Part shown: piece after piece, positions 37,400-44,783 of the stretch
Layout of the letters: each line of letters opens with the position of its first letter
Position numbering within the stretch: the first letter of the stretch is position 1
Assembly (NCBI GenBank): GCA_943787985.1
Contig: CALSOO010000012.1
Span: 1-44,783, forward strand
Direction: 5' to 3'
DNA length: 44,783 bases
Origin: an uncultured Paracoccaceae bacterium
GTDB taxonomy: Bacteria > Pseudomonadota > Alphaproteobacteria > Rhodobacterales > Rhodobacteraceae
The notes under the pieces: model-generated
What the model was told of the DNA's origin: nothing
What the model saw: only the letters and a program-made list of their open reading frames with translations
The model's database searches: none
Translations under genes and position numbers: made by a program

Positions 37400-37724
37400 G
37401 ATGCGCAGGTTCGCTTCTTTATGATGCCACAGGGCTTCGGGCGGCGGTATCGTTTTGAGGGAAGCTTGTCAACGAAAGCGCAGGGGAAAGTACAGGGGAA
37501 AGCGCGGCAGAAAAAAGCACAAATCCCCACTATATTTACATAACTACCATTACACGTATCATTCGCGCACATTGGCACATTCTAAACTGGGTTGCGACAA
37601 ATCCCCTATCTTGCTGAAGACGGACCGAACTGAAGGCGCGGCTGCGATCCGCCACAAAGCCCGCGGCAAAGCTCCGAACAACAAACTCCATTTTGCATCC
37701 CGGCAGCGCCGGGCGATTTCAGGT
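37400..37724. other. Gap without a supported gene
   Basis: 325 bases between the DUF4422-GT8 gene and the ArsR-type gene. A CAGGGGAAAG direct repeat lies near 37480-37505. A 99-codon frame on the plus strand is dismissed for its Arg-, Lys- and His-rich composition. It must hold the promoter of the glycosyltransferase gene. Base composition shifts towards lower GC from here. Confidence 0.4.
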
Positions 37725-38027
37725 TTATTCTTGCGGGCAATAAAGGCGGTGTAGAACCGTGATGACCTCCACGGCCTCGGCCCCTTTCACCGAATAATAG
37801 ATGGTTTGACCATCACGCCTGGTTTCCACCAATTCAGCGTCACGGAGCTTTTTAAGGTGATGCGACATCGCCGGCTGCGAAAGACCTGCACTGGCGGCAA
37901 GACTGAGCACGCTTTGTTCACCGTCTAGCAAAATGCACATCAGACGCAGGCGCACGGGTTGCGACAGCATCTCCATGAGCTTGGCGGCTTCTGCGATTTT
38001 GGGCTCGAGTGCGGTGATGTCCAACAT
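37725..38027 (-). CDS. ArsR-family repressor, BigR/SqrR persulfide-sensor type
   Basis: A 100-residue winged-helix regulator. The recognition helix lies in LAASAGLSQPAMSHHLKKLRDAELVETRRDGQTIYYSV. Two cysteines, Cys31 in LRLMCILLDGE and Cys97 in LHRLYCPQE, are 66 residues apart, the spacing of the two sensing cysteines of SqrR/BigR, which form a polysulfide bridge with hydropersulfides. It is divergent from two YeeE/YedE genes, which are typical BigR-type targets. I chose the ATG at 38027; a GTG 11 codons upstream would add an unlikely tail. Confidence 0.85.
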   Translation of the reverse strand: MLDITALEPKIAEAAKLMEMLSQPVRLRLMCILLDGEQSVLSLAASAGLSQPAMSHHLKKLRDAELVETRRDGQTIYYSVKGAEAVEVITVLHRLYCPQE

Positions 38028-38059
38028 TGGGCAAATTGTCTCTTGTGAATTTACGAACA

Positions 38060-38085
38060 CTTATATAAACGACTGCAAATATAAG
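38060..38085. promoter_or_regulatory. Candidate operator of the ArsR/SqrR-type regulator
   Basis: CTTATAT (38060-38066) and ATATAAG (38079-38085) form an inverted repeat with a 12-base gap, in the divergent promoter between the regulator and the YeeE pair. Binding of a repressor here is inferred from position. Confidence 0.45.
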
Positions 38086-38146
38086 AGCAAGCGCGTTGAT
38101 GTGAAAATGCGCCGAAAACGACGACAACACGATAAGGAGTTACACG

Positions 38147-38581
38147 GTGGAAACTGATTTTACCCCCTTTGCATCATTGCTTGGTGGCGCGCTCATTGGC
38201 CTTTCTGCCGTTGTGCTATTGGCCACCCACGGACGGATTGCAGGCATCAGTGGCATTGTATCACGGGTATTGCCGCCTTCAGTCGACAAGGCCGGATTGC
38301 CACAGGGGGTCATATTCGTGATTGGCCTCCTGCTTGCCGCCCCTCTTTGGATGCTGTTCACCGGCGCCGCGCCTGTGCAAGTGGTTTCAAACAACGGACC
38401 GTTGCTTGTGATTGCGGGCCTCTTGGTCGGGTTCGGTTCGGTCATGGGCAACGGCTGCACCAGTGGCCACGGCGTATGCGGCATTTCACGCGGTTCTGCG
38501 CGCTCAATTGCGGCGACACTGACATTTATGGCCACTGCATTTGTGACCGTTTTTGTCCTGCGCCACATCGTGGGGGGCTAA
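38147..38581 (+). CDS. YeeE/YedE-family membrane protein, first of a pair
   Basis: A 144-residue Sulf_transp (DUF395) protein with about four membrane helices. The family stretch GFGSVMGNGCTSGHGVCGISRGS carries the conserved cysteines around which thiosulfate or sulfur compounds are handled in YeeE-type transporters. The GTG at 38147 has AAGGAG about 7 bases upstream. It starts a two-gene operon under the divergent ArsR-type regulator. Confidence 0.88.
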   Translation: METDFTPFASLLGGALIGLSAVVLLATHGRIAGISGIVSRVLPPSVDKAGLPQGVIFVIGLLLAAPLWMLFTGAAPVQVVSNNGPLLVIAGLLVGFGSVMGNGCTSGHGVCGISRGSARSIAATLTFMATAFVTVFVLRHIVGG

Positions 38582-38585
38582 GATC

Positions 38586-39017
38586 ATGCATATTTTCAGC
38601 ACATTATGCGCAGGGCTGTTGTTCGGGACCGGACTCATCCTGTCAGGCATGGCGAACCCTGCAAAAGTCCAGAACTTCCTTGATCTGTTGGGAACATGGG
38701 ACCCCAGTCTTGCCTTCGTTATGGGCGGCGCGATCATGGTGACGATGCCGGGGTTTTGGCTGGTTCAGAAACGCGCAACGCCGCTGTTTCATGACGTGTT
38801 CCATCTGCCAACGCGCACTGATTTTGATGCAAGGCTTGTCGTCGGGGCCGCCACCTTTGGCGTAGGTTGGGGGTTGGGGAGCTTTTGCCCGGGACCGGCA
38901 TTGACGGCATTGCCATTGGCCGCCACCGGCACACTTTGGTTCGTGCCAGCGATGCTGGCTGGCATGGTCGCCGCAAAGTACACGACAACGTCACGCCCCG
39001 CCCCCCGTCCCGTTTGA
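38586..39017 (+). CDS. YeeE/YedE-family membrane protein, second of a pair
   Basis: A 143-residue DUF395 protein with several membrane helices and the conserved GVGWGLGSFCPGPALTALPLA stretch. It begins 4 bases after its partner's stop and together they resemble one full-length YeeE cut in two, as in BigR-linked operons. ATG at 38586 (MHIFSTLCAGLLFGTGLILSG) is chosen over an upstream frame inside the first gene. Sulfur-compound import is the likely role; the substrate is not deducible. Confidence 0.86.
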   Translation: MHIFSTLCAGLLFGTGLILSGMANPAKVQNFLDLLGTWDPSLAFVMGGAIMVTMPGFWLVQKRATPLFHDVFHLPTRTDFDARLVVGAATFGVGWGLGSFCPGPALTALPLAATGTLWFVPAMLAGMVAAKYTTTSRPAPRPV

Positions 39018-39123
39018 ACACAAAGGGGCGTTTGCGGGAGGGTTCTGAATACCTACTGTCCGCAAACAAACTTAGAGGCTAAAGTAGACTTCATAAAATC
39101 GCGGAAGTCTTAAAAGTAGGCGA

Positions 39124-40020
39124 TTATTCAGATGCTGACAGTGTCCGCTTTAAGTAGTCGTCTAACATCCTACTGAATGCCTTGATGGTAGGCGACACCA
39201 GTCTTCGGCTAGGCGTAACAATCATGATATCCGATGGGTCCGCTTGTTGCCACTCTGGCAAAACCTGAACTATTTCGCCTTCTGCGAGGTCGCGGCGCAC
39301 ATCCCATGATGACTTGAGCGCTATACCCAAACCTGCCTTGCACATCGTCAAAAGCACATCACCTGCAACCGCTCTTAACCGCGCTTTGGGACGTGCGACA
39401 TGCGTGGTCATATCTGATTTCATAAGTTTCCAGCTTAGTGTGCGCCCCAAAAATAGCCCGCTATGTGCATCCAGATCTGTTACAGATTTGACCTGATCAA
39501 AACGTGCCAGATAAGCAGGGGCTGCCACAAGAATGCGCCGGTTCTCTACAATCCGGCGGATAAAATGATGATCGGGGGATTGCGTTCCGACGCACACACT
39601 TAGGTCGATTTTGTCTCGTTCCAGATTCTGGACAAGATCGGTGAAATGAAGATCTATCGAAACGTTTGGATGAGTCGTTAGAAATTGTGCAACAGCTTGT
39701 GCAATGAGTGTTTCACCAAGTCTGGACGGTGCCGAGATAACCAGATGACCGCTTAAGCTTCCATTCTCACCATCTTTATTTACGAAACTTGCGGCCGCAT
39801 CGGTCAGCGCGCGCCCTTCAAATAGTTTACGCGTGCCGCTGGCTGTTAGAAACAGCCCTGTTGGAGCACGGTTAAACAGCCTGTCGTTGAGATGGTTTTC
39901 AAGCCGGTCAAGGCGACGCGCAATGCTTGATGGCGCCTGCCCTCTCAGTCGTCCGACTTTTGAAAAACTGCCATGCTCTGCCAGCTCCTGCATGAGGATC
40001 AGATCACCAATTAGGTCCAT
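39124..40020 (-). CDS. LysR-family regulator
   Basis: A 298-residue LysR-type regulator. The winged-helix N-terminus is LILMQELAEHGSFSKVGRLRGQAPSSIARRLDRLENHLNDRLFNRA; the substrate-binding part runs from about residue 88. Length is typical. It is divergent from the dioxygenase gene, with a perfect palindrome (CTTTGC/GCAAAG) between them, so it most likely controls the dioxygenase-permease operon and itself. Confidence 0.9.
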   Translation of the reverse strand: MDLIGDLILMQELAEHGSFSKVGRLRGQAPSSIARRLDRLENHLNDRLFNRAPTGLFLTASGTRKLFEGRALTDAAASFVNKDGENGSLSGHLVISAPSRLGETLIAQAVAQFLTTHPNVSIDLHFTDLVQNLERDKIDLSVCVGTQSPDHHFIRRIVENRRILVAAPAYLARFDQVKSVTDLDAHSGLFLGRTLSWKLMKSDMTTHVARPKARLRAVAGDVLLTMCKAGLGIALKSSWDVRRDLAEGEIVQVLPEWQQADPSDIMIVTPSRRLVSPTIKAFSRMLDDYLKRTLSASE

Positions 40021-40047
40021 TTTCGCCTCTCAGAATTACGCACGATG

Positions 40048-40066
40048 CTTTGCGTTTTATGCAAAG
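40048..40066. promoter_or_regulatory. LysR-type box between the LysR and dioxygenase genes
   Basis: CTTTGC-N7-GCAAAG, a perfect 6-bp dyad containing the T-N11-A pattern, lies 28 bases upstream of the LysR ATG and 80 bases upstream of the dioxygenase. This is the standard place for a LysR site. Confidence 0.65.
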
Positions 40067-40145
40067 GAGTACCGCATTAAGCGTATCTTCTCGAAAGCTC
40101 CAAAACAAGTGAATGTGGTTTTAAGTTTCAACCCAGGAGATAAAA

Positions 40146-41303
40146 ATGAGCAAGCATGACTTCAATTTCGCAACAGACAAAGCGGTTTCTGCCGAGTCTC
40201 ACGATGAATATCTTTCCTTGTACTGGCAGGATGGCGGTGTTTCACGGTTCCACTACCAATGGCTAAGAGACAACTGCCGCTCGGTCGAGCGTTTTGATCC
40301 CGCAACGCAAGAGCGCAAAGCCTTGACCGAAACGATCCCCGGCGATCTGCGCTCAAATGCAATTCGAATTGGCGAAGATGATATTCGCATCACGTGGTCG
40401 GACGGGGCGGCAGATAGCCACTTTTATGCGACGTGGCTTAAGAACAACGCGTATGACGTAACAGCCGGCCCCTCTCAGTCACGTCAACACCAGTGGGGTT
40501 CTGAATATGCCAGTTCTTTGCAAAGCTTTGGGTACAAGGATGTCATGGCAGATGACGTCATCGCCGCTACGATGGTTGACGCATTCGAAAAATGGGGGCT
40601 CATCCGCTTGACTGGCGCGCCAACCGATGACCGCGAAGTCGAACGCTTTGCCGATCGTCTGGCTTATGTGCGCGAAATTGCGTTTGACCGTGTGGCGAAT
40701 ATTAAAGTGAGCGTCGATCCCTACACGCTGGGTTTCACCAATTCTTCATTGCCGATGCACACGGATTGTTCGGGCTATTCATGGCCCCCGAATGTCATGG
40801 TGTTTCACTGTATCCAGAATGAAGTTGCCGGTGGCGCATCCCAATACGTGGACGGAGCAAAGGTTATCGCCCAGTTGCGAAAATCCAACCCTGATGCGCT
40901 TCGTATTCTGACAGAGCATGATGTCGAATTTCGACTGTGGTCAAAGCAAGCTGATACGCTGTCACAATATCCACCCGTGATGCTGGATCAGGCTGGTGAT
41001 CTTGCTTTGTTGCGTTATGCGAACTGGACGGTGCAACCGCTTAAGACTGTCCCCTTTGATACGGTACCACGCTGGTATGATGCATGGCGGGCTTTGGCAG
41101 AGCTGGTCAATGCCCCGGAAAACCGGCTGTCGCATCGCTGCGAACCTGGTGAGATGCTCTTGATCAACAATCACCGCGTGTTGCACGGTCGGGATGCGTT
41201 TGATGATGGCGAAGGCATCCGGCATTTTCAGCAAGTCTACATGGAGCTTGATGATCTGTCCGGTTTTCGCAGAATTGTGCAAGGCGAAGGGGGTGTGAAA
41301 TGA
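40146..41303 (+). CDS. Gamma-butyrobetaine-hydroxylase-like 2-oxoglutarate dioxygenase
   Basis: A 385-residue Fe(II)/2-oxoglutarate oxygenase of the TauD/TfdA fold. An N-terminal DUF971-like domain (FHYQWLRDNCRS) precedes the jelly roll, the layout of gamma-butyrobetaine and trimethyllysine hydroxylases. Iron ligands are His205 and Asp207 (LPMHTDCSGYSWPPNVMVFHCIQNEVAGGASQYVDG) and His347 (NNHRVLHGRDAF). AGGAG lies 7 bases before the ATG. It overlaps the downstream permease. Hydroxylation of gamma-butyrobetaine to carnitine or a similar betaine is the family expectation; the true substrate is not proven. Confidence 0.85.
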   Translation: MSKHDFNFATDKAVSAESHDEYLSLYWQDGGVSRFHYQWLRDNCRSVERFDPATQERKALTETIPGDLRSNAIRIGEDDIRITWSDGAADSHFYATWLKNNAYDVTAGPSQSRQHQWGSEYASSLQSFGYKDVMADDVIAATMVDAFEKWGLIRLTGAPTDDREVERFADRLAYVREIAFDRVANIKVSVDPYTLGFTNSSLPMHTDCSGYSWPPNVMVFHCIQNEVAGGASQYVDGAKVIAQLRKSNPDALRILTEHDVEFRLWSKQADTLSQYPPVMLDQAGDLALLRYANWTVQPLKTVPFDTVPRWYDAWRALAELVNAPENRLSHRCEPGEMLLINNHRVLHGRDAFDDGEGIRHFQQVYMELDDLSGFRRIVQGEGGVK

Positions 41304-42265
41304 TGTCGCGTCTCCTTGGGATACCTCTTTTGTGCGGCGTGTTTGTCGTGCTTTGGAGTTCAGGATTTGTCGGGGCCAAATTTGGCCTCGACTACGCCGG
41401 AACCTTCACAATATTGTTCTGGCGTTATCTTTTGGTAACTGCGGTTCTTGCCGTCATGGTGACGGTTGCCAGACAGTGGCAACCGCTGGCCCGCAAAGTT
41501 GTCATGCGCCATATGGTTGTCGGTGCTCTGGCGCATGCCGGGTGGTTGGCCGCAGTTCTTGGTGCGATTGATTTGGGGCTATCAGCGGGGCTCGCCGCGT
41601 TTATCACTGCATTGCAGCCCATCATAACCGGCGCATTTTCAGCACGCGTCACAGGCGAAAATGTATCACGACAGGAATGGGTGGGACTATTCCTGGGGCT
41701 GGTTGCTGTTGCAGTTGTCATTGGTAGTGGCATTTCACTTGGCGGATCTGTTTTGGCCCACGTTCTTCCATTTCTTGCAGTCATATCCATTACGATAGGG
41801 TCATTAATTGACCGCAGCGCCACGCTTAGCGACGAGCAAGCTGCGCCAATTCTGCTCGTAACGTTTTTGCACTGCATGGTCTCACTTCTCGTTCTTGCTC
41901 CGATGGCTATTGGATTTGAAGGACTACAAGCTGAGTGGAACGGAAACTTAATTTTCGCTATTGTGTGGTTGGCTCTGGTCGTATCCTTGGCAGCGTATGG
42001 TTTGATGTTCGTACTTTTACGGAAGCTACCAGCAGCAAAAGTTGCAAGCCTGACCTATCTTTCCCCACCAGTCACAATGGTTATGGCATGGCTGATGTTT
42101 GGCGAAGTGTTATCTACGACCGGCCTGATCGGACTTGGAATTGCTGCGGCGTCTGTTGGTCTGACATTGACCGCACGCCAGACCAAGCCGCCAACCAAGG
42201 TGAAGCAATGCAGGTCTTGCGCAAATTATGGTCAGTGTACCGGGCCGTTACAGCCTGCTGAGTAA
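41300..42265 (+). CDS. EamA/DMT-family permease
   Basis: A 321-residue ten-helix drug/metabolite transporter-type protein with two EamA repeats, the second ending in LSPPVTMVMAWLMFGEVLSTTGLIGLGIAAASVGL. It starts within the dioxygenase stop codon (ATGATG at 41300), so the genes are coupled and it may import or export the oxygenase substrate or product. A short cysteine-rich tail (CRSCANYGQC) is unusual for the family. A strong terminator follows. Confidence 0.88.
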   Translation: MMSRLLGIPLLCGVFVVLWSSGFVGAKFGLDYAGTFTILFWRYLLVTAVLAVMVTVARQWQPLARKVVMRHMVVGALAHAGWLAAVLGAIDLGLSAGLAAFITALQPIITGAFSARVTGENVSRQEWVGLFLGLVAVAVVIGSGISLGGSVLAHVLPFLAVISITIGSLIDRSATLSDEQAAPILLVTFLHCMVSLLVLAPMAIGFEGLQAEWNGNLIFAIVWLALVVSLAAYGLMFVLLRKLPAAKVASLTYLSPPVTMVMAWLMFGEVLSTTGLIGLGIAAASVGLTLTARQTKPPTKVKQCRSCANYGQCTGPLQPAE

Positions 42266-42289
42266 GCAGCGTGTCATCGCTTCAAAGCA

Positions 42290-42320
42290 AGGGCCACACC
42301 TCAATATGTGGCCCTTTTTT
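42290..42320 (+). terminator. Rho-independent terminator
   Basis: GGGCCACA, an 8-base loop, TGTGGCCC, then six T, starting 25 bases after the permease stop. This ends the dioxygenase-permease operon. Confidence 0.9.
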
Positions 42321-42442
42321 GCGTAATTTTTTAAACTCAAGTGGATTGAACGTGTATCAGTGCCCTTCTCAAAAACCACCCTTTGGGCTAGCAGCCGTTC
42401 GTGCGGATCGCGGCGAAAGTGTCAAAAGAGCCCAAACTACCG

Positions 42443-42469
42443 GATGCTGCATGAGATACCAATGTCCGC
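42443..42469 (+). repeat. Short intergenic repeat, copy B
   Basis: GATGCTGC, a spacer, then CCAATGTCCGC. The stretch of about 50 bases that includes it (from 42419) resembles the one around 42855-42903. Confidence 0.45.
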
Positions 42470-42512
42470 AATTAAAGTTGAACAACTTGTCGTTGGCCAC
42501 TAGGTTTGGTGC

Positions 42513-42833
42513 ATGTCCTATCTTGTTACCTCCGTCGCGCTTTTGCTGGCTGCGAATGCCTTGATCGCATTCGGGGTCGCGTTCTATTGGCAGGCAAGAG
42601 TCATCTTTACCTTGTTGGGAACCTCGGACTGGGCTGGTGTGCCCAGCCCATGGAAGGATCTGGCCAACCCAAATGGCGTCAACAACACCTTTGGTCGTTT
42701 CACTGCAGGTGAGATTTATCCCGAGTTACGGCGAAAGTGGGCAAAAGCTATCGGATACGTTGCGGTGAGTTTCTTGACGTTATTTTTAGTGGTCGGTTTC
42801 TTAGAAATCTTCGTGCCAGAGTACCTTCTCTGA
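42513..42833 (+). CDS. Small two-helix membrane protein, hypothetical
   Basis: A 106-residue protein with a hydrophobic N-terminal segment (LVTSVALLLAANALIAFGVAFYW) and a second near the C-terminus (IGYVAVSFLTLFLVVGFLEIF), with a polar loop (WKDLANPNGVNNTFGRF) between. No family is recognised. It stands alone between the terminator and the convergent LysR gene, flanked by dispersed repeats. AGGTTTGG precedes the ATG. Confidence 0.65.
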   Translation: MSYLVTSVALLLAANALIAFGVAFYWQARVIFTLLGTSDWAGVPSPWKDLANPNGVNNTFGRFTAGEIYPELRRKWAKAIGYVAVSFLTLFLVVGFLEIFVPEYLL

Positions 42834-42878
42834 AGTGAACTCGGTAAGGCACAGCTATCAAAACAGCCCATTGTGCGG

Positions 42879-42903
42879 GATGCTGCAAGATGTACGAAGG
42901 GCC
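42879..42903 (+). repeat. Short intergenic repeat, copy C
   Basis: GATGCTGC, a spacer, then a degenerate GAAGGGCC, preceded by TCAAAACAGCCCA, which matches TCAAAAGAGCCCA before copy B. It lies between two convergent genes. Confidence 0.45.
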
Positions 42904-42924
42904 TCTTTTCGTTCATGGGCCATA

Positions 42925-43791
42925 TCAAAGGCGTGAAAACTCGCGGATCAAATCGCTGGCTTCTGGCCGCGAAACTTGATGGCGGTAGCGCAGCGCAGTC
43001 ACGTTGCGGGCGATCTCGACATCATCGATTGGGAGAGATGTAAGGTTGTTATCGTCTGGGATTGCGGTCTGGGGAAGGAGGACTGCTCCGGAACCTCGCC
43101 GCGCGAGTTCGATCAGCCAGTCTACACGGTTGGAACGATACGCAGCGTAGAGAGCAAAACCATGGTCGGCGCAGGTGCCATGAAGGGTGTCGCGCATCTC
43201 ACAGTTTGGGCGATCCAGCATTGTGGTATCGGCCAAATCCGCAAGCGAGACGGACGTTGACCTTGTAAGCGGGTGATCTTTGGCGACCACAACTTGATAT
43301 GTTTCGCGATAGAGAGGGTCTATGCGATACAACTCATCACTTACGTCCTCAGCCGTGATGACAATATCAAAACCCCCATCGCGAAGCCCGGTCAACAAGG
43401 CGTCGAATGACGCAACAATTAGCTCAATCTCGGCTTGCGGAAGGCGCACGCGGAACCTTTCTACTGCGTCTGCAATCTTCCTTTGACCAATGGTTTCGCC
43501 GATGCCAACGCTGATGGGAACCCTCTCGAGCCGTGTGTGTCGTACTGCTTCCGCTTTGGCCTCGCGCGTTTCGGTATGAACCCTTTCAAGCCTTGGCCGC
43601 ATGAGTTTTCCAAGCGGCGTCAGGCGGCACCCGGCACGGTCTCGAATAAACAATGCATCGCCCAATTCCTCTTCTAGCTTCTTGATTGCCGCCGTGAGGG
43701 AAGGTTGCGAAACGTTGGACGCGCTTGCCGCATGTGTGAAGTTGCGATGCTCACAAACAGCCAAAAAGTAGCGAACCTGATTCATTTCCAT
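42925..43791 (-). CDS. LysR-family regulator, divergent from the ABM-domain gene
   Basis: A 288-residue LysR-type regulator. N-terminal winged helix: VRYFLAVCEHRNFTHAASASNVSQPSLTAAIKKLEEELGDALFIRDRAG; effector domain from about 90. The N-terminus offers three in-frame ATGs (43797, 43791, 43785). AGGAG abuts the first, so the second, six bases on, is the likely start. It is divergent from the secreted ABM-domain gene, with a LysR-type dyad between. Confidence 0.88.
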   Translation of the reverse strand: MEMNQVRYFLAVCEHRNFTHAASASNVSQPSLTAAIKKLEEELGDALFIRDRAGCRLTPLGKLMRPRLERVHTETREAKAEAVRHTRLERVPISVGIGETIGQRKIADAVERFRVRLPQAEIELIVASFDALLTGLRDGGFDIVITAEDVSDELYRIDPLYRETYQVVVAKDHPLTRSTSVSLADLADTTMLDRPNCEMRDTLHGTCADHGFALYAAYRSNRVDWLIELARRGSGAVLLPQTAIPDDNNLTSLPIDDVEIARNVTALRYRHQVSRPEASDLIREFSRL

Positions 43792-43830
43792 ATGCATCTC
43801 CTACTAAGCAATCTCATCGGCCTGATTACC

Positions 43831-43845
43831 ATAGTCAATGCCTAT
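43831..43845. promoter_or_regulatory. LysR-type box between the LysR and ABM genes
   Basis: ATAG-N7-CTAT, a 15-base dyad with the T-N11-A pattern of LysR sites. A second overlapping dyad CTAT-N6-ATAG follows at 43842-43855. It is in the 150-base divergent promoter. Confidence 0.6.
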
Positions 43846-43941
43846 CGAAGTATAGAATCTCGGGATTGGAGTTGCGCACGCTGCTCATGGGACAAGGGCT
43901 CATCGGAATCTAAACGATGAACCCAGCCTCAGGAGGCAACC

Positions 43942-44667
43942 ATGAACACTCACATCACTCACACACTCTCAGCCCTCGCTTTGATCGCAACAACTTCAAT
44001 CGCAAACGCACAGGAAAACGTCATGACCGATCACACCGCCAGCTTTATTGAAATGCCAGCCGCCGCTGGTCAAACAGATGCCTTTGCCGAGTTCCTGGCA
44101 GGGGCCGCCCCGCTTGTGAAAGAAACCGAGCCAGGCACCGAAACTTGGTTTGCATTGCAAGCTGGCAATTCACTGGCGATCTTTGACATTTTCGAAGATG
44201 AAAACGCCCGCAACGCGCACTTCTCTGGTGTTGTTGCCGGAGCGCTGAACGCAAACGCTGACAGGTTGGTCGACGGTGGTTGGGATGCAGGTGTTGTCGC
44301 CAATATCAACAACTCGGACGTTCTTTCCGCCAAAGCGCCTGTGGACCTCTACAGTGCAACGACTGCGACTTACATTAAGCTTGAAGCAGCGCCAGGGCAG
44401 GCTGAAAATCTGGCGGCCTTGTTGACCGCTGCTGGCCCGATCGTTGCAGACACAGAACCCAAGACTTTGTTCTGGGCCGCCCTGCAGATTGATGAGAACA
44501 ACTTTGCAATCTTTGACATCTTTGCCAACAACACAGGCCGCGAAGCCCACTTTGGTGGTCAAGTCGCTGGCTTGCTGAATGAACGAGCTTCGGTTCTTGT
44601 CGCAGGTGGCTGGGACGACGGAGTGGTCGCCAACATTAGCAACTTCGACATCCTTGCGATTAAATAA
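43942..44667 (+). CDS. Secreted tandem ABM-domain protein
   Basis: A 241-residue protein with a signal peptide (MNTHITHTLSALALIATTSIANA, cleavage after Ala23) and two tandem copies of a domain like antibiotic biosynthesis monooxygenase (ABM, dimeric alpha-beta barrel). The copies share GQ..F..FLAGAAPLVKETEP, FDIFEDENARNAHF and GWDAGVVANI.NSDVL. Single-domain family members dimerise, so the duplication could fold as one two-domain barrel. The AGGAGG 7 bases upstream is strong. A periplasmic location, instead of the cytosolic one usual for ABM proteins, is notable. It may act on quinone- or polyketide-like compounds; inference. Confidence 0.82.
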   Translation: MNTHITHTLSALALIATTSIANAQENVMTDHTASFIEMPAAAGQTDAFAEFLAGAAPLVKETEPGTETWFALQAGNSLAIFDIFEDENARNAHFSGVVAGALNANADRLVDGGWDAGVVANINNSDVLSAKAPVDLYSATTATYIKLEAAPGQAENLAALLTAAGPIVADTEPKTLFWAALQIDENNFAIFDIFANNTGREAHFGGQVAGLLNERASVLVAGGWDDGVVANISNFDILAIK

Positions 44668-44689
44668 GAAGGACAAAGCACTTTCAGTG

Positions 44690-44725
44690 CGCCCGGTGTC
44701 TCAGGCACCGGGCGTTTACTGTTTT
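44690..44725 (+). terminator. Rho-independent terminator of the ABM gene
   Basis: CGCCCGGTG, a 7-base loop, CACCGGGCG, then TTTACTGTTTT, 22 bases after the stop. Confidence 0.85.
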
Positions 44726-44783
44726 GAGCAACGTTTGTTCTCTGCGTCGAAGCGGACATTTCTTATCGTTGAGCGAACGTCGC

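Noticed and set aside
35951..37543. 530-codon plus-strand frame opposite the DUF4422-GT8 gene
   Set aside because: Antisense shadow; the minus strand has coherent family motifs over its full length.
37455..37754. 99-codon basic frame before the ArsR-type gene
   Set aside because: Composition unlike a protein, overlap with the ArsR-type gene end and no ribosome-binding site.
42271..42564. 97-codon frame after the permease
   Set aside because: It starts in the terminator, overlaps the small membrane-protein gene and contains the intergenic repeat.

Overview
The window looks like part of an extrachromosomal replicon (plasmid or chromid) of a marine alphaproteobacterium of the Roseobacter group (Rhodobacterales). 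The signs are high GC, Roseobacter-type protein sequences (DUF1217, DUF2793, RTX proteins) and a RepA-type replicon: parB and parA on the minus strand, then an iteron-bearing origin, then a RepA-family initiator on the plus strand. A rhamnose operon, capsule-type export genes and many glycosyltransferases on such a replicon resemble the 'biofilm plasmids' (RepA-I type with rmlCBDA) reported from roseobacters. That assignment is inference from gene content; no database search was run.

Layout. 1-1.37 kb: an IS110-family (IS1111-type) insertion sequence. 1.45-6.35 kb: two large RTX calcium-binding exoproteins, one a serralysin-like metalloprotease. 6.5-9.9 kb: an ABC-2 polysaccharide exporter of KpsT/KpsE/KpsM type, with kpsM divergent from kpsE-kpsT. 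9.9-12.6 kb: a four-repeat DUF1217 protein and a galactofuranosyltransferase-like GT2. 12.58-16.6 kb: the replicon core (parB, parA, three parS-like palindromes, 22-bp-period iterons, a DnaA box, repA). 16.6-26.0 kb: sugar-nucleotide and glycan assembly genes (UDP-galactopyranose mutase, an SDR epimerase, a GT2-GT4 gene split by a frameshift at a C8 tract, a 52-residue coiled-coil gene, a methyltransferase and a 1062-residue glycosyltransferase). 26.2-30.9 kb: one overlapping operon manC-rmlC-rmlB-rmlD-rmlA. 30.9-37.4 kb: a DUF2793 protein, sqdB, a HEAT-like hypothetical gene, a sulfotransferase-like gene and a DUF4422-GT8 protein. 37.7-44.8 kb: a lower-GC region of small regulator-target modules: an ArsR-type persulfide-sensor-like regulator with a YeeE/YedE pair, a LysR with a gamma-butyrobetaine-hydroxylase-like dioxygenase and an EamA permease, and a LysR divergent from a secreted tandem ABM-domain protein.

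Working together, the central 6.5-37.4 kb encodes precursor supply (GDP-mannose, dTDP-L-rhamnose, UDP-galactofuranose, UDP-sulfoquinovose), several transferases, a methyltransferase and a sulfotransferase candidate, and part of an ABC-dependent exporter. The outer-membrane export partner (KpsD/Wza type), a type I secretion system for the RTX proteins and a polymer modification or cleavage set are not in the window. No rRNA, tRNA or CRISPR array was seen.
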